A stretch of DNA of 63,628 nucleotides. Source: Gemmatimonadaceae bacterium (GTDB taxonomy: Bacteria; Gemmatimonadota; Gemmatimonadetes; Gemmatimonadales; Gemmatimonadaceae). Made by a program: the position numbers and the translations under genes. The stretch is from NCBI GenBank assembly GCA_037721215.1, contig JBBJNV010000027.1, positions 1 to 63,628 on the forward strand, written 5' to 3'. How positions within the stretch are numbered: the first letter of the stretch is position 1; each line of letters opens with the position of its first letter. Below, in pieces: positions 63,061 to 63,628 of this stretch. The notes under the pieces were generated by a model that saw only the letters and a program-made list of their open reading frames with translations, was not told where the DNA came from and made no database searches.

Positions 63061-63628
63061 CCGACGCGTCACCGCCGCGCCGGATCTGCATAGTAATGAT
63101 GAGTGCAGTAGGTGACGCGGTGCACGTGCTTCCTGTCATCAATGCCTTGAAACGCGCCCTGCCGGGTTGTCACATCACCTGGGTCCTGCAAGCCGTTCCC
63201 GCCAGTCTCGTTCGCGGTCACCCCGCAGTCGACGAATTCATTGTTTTTGATCGCTCCCGCGGATGGCGTGCATTCAGCGATGCAGCCGCAGCATTGCGAG
63301 ACCGGAATTTCGACCTGTTGATAGACCTTCAGGTGTACTTCAAAGCGGGCTTTCTCACCGCACTATCGGGTGCGCGCCGGCGGCTCGGATTCAACGTCGC
63401 ACGCGCACGCGATGCCAACTGGCTGTTTACCACCGAACGAATCGCGGCACATCCGGTTCAGCACGTTCAGGATCAATACTTCGAATTCCTGACTCATCTC
63501 GGCATCCCCCAGGAACCTGTCGCGTGGAACCTGGGGCCTTGGCCCAACGAACGAGATTGGCAGCGAAACTTCACGTCCCGGTTCGATCGGCCTGTAGCGT
63601 CGATTGTGGTCGCCACCAGCAAACCGGC
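63057..63628 (+). CDS. Glycosyltransferase family 9 (heptosyltransferase), N-terminal part
   Basis: At least 190 codons from ATG 63057, cut by the window end. The N-terminal Rossmann domain begins ICIVMMSAVGDAVHVLPVIN, the GT9 pattern. FDLLIDLQVYFKAGFLTALSG and RLGFNVARARD match ADP-heptose:LPS heptosyltransferases. Substrate is likely ADP-heptose for the LPS inner core. The start overlaps the kinase stop (ATGA). Confidence 0.88.
   Translation, partial: MTDASPPRRICIVMMSAVGDAVHVLPVINALKRALPGCHITWVLQAVPASLVRGHPAVDEFIVFDRSRGWRAFSDAAAALRDRNFDLLIDLQVYFKAGFLTALSGARRRLGFNVARARDANWLFTTERIAAHPVQHVQDQYFEFLTHLGIPQEPVAWNLGPWPNERDWQRNFTSRFDRPVASIVVATSKP

Noticed and set aside
1-63628. CRISPR arrays, insertion sequences or prophage genes
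   Set aside because: No regularly spaced repeats, transposase motifs or phage structural genes were found on either strand.

Overview
This 63.6 kb window is a chromosomal segment of moderately high GC with no plasmid, phage or IS hallmarks. It looks like a diderm bacterium. It carries an SPI/SPII-exported protein set, TonB-dependent receptors with carboxypeptidase-regulatory-like (CarboxypepD_reg) domains, Omp85-like barrels, an LPS-core type kinase and a heptosyltransferase. The mix of housekeeping genes with many lipoproteins and CarboxypepD_reg/TonB proteins suggests Gemmatimonadota. That placement is inferred from style, not from a marker search.

Layout. 0-5 kb: rpsP (cut by the window edge) and ffh on the minus strand, divergent from a first lon and a DUF445 membrane protein. 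5-9.8 kb: a lipoprotein metalloprotease, prepilin peptidase, SpoU rRNA methylase, an M48 lipoprotein protease and thiD. 9.7-15.1 kb: a minus-strand nucleotide salvage operon made of a double nucleotidase fusion, a 75-aa unknown, adenosine deaminase and purine nucleoside phosphorylase. 15.2-32.0 kb: a phosphate/polyphosphate island with phoB-phoR, a TonB receptor, a beta-helix-like lipoprotein, a small lipoprotein, pstS-pstC-pstA-pstB1-pstB2-phoU, ppx, and ppk convergent to ppx. Four promoters in this island carry the same two-unit, 11-bp-period motif resembling a PHO box. 32-36.8 kb: rhomboid, dnaK, an HtrA protease and tRNA-Leu(TAG).

36.8-40.4 kb is a decayed zone. A DUF1801 gene is preceded by two broken genes (an SRPBCC protein and a two-helix membrane protein). 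An alpha/beta hydrolase has lost its nucleophile serine, and a TPR gene is broken by several frameshifts. 40.4-44.4 kb is a secreted glycan cassette: a beta-helix lipoprotein, an Ig-like lipoprotein and a glycoamylase-like/GH144-type enzyme. 44.4-53.2 kb holds an SRAP protein, a Zn-ribbon peptide and the classic tig-clpP-clpX-lon-engB proteostasis operon, followed by envelope proteins. 53.4-63.6 kb holds a hexapeptide acyltransferase, a GspE/PilB-type ATPase fused to a Nudix hydrolase, a CarboxypepD_reg/TonB-plug protein without a barrel, an Omp85-like protein, and trpE coupled to a KdkA-like kinase and a heptosyltransferase that runs off the end.

The most notable signals are the PilB/GspE-Nudix fusion, the shared PHO-box-like motif that ties an uncharacterised TonB/lipoprotein pair to phosphate starvation, the double nucleotidase heading a purine salvage operon, and the glycan cassette.
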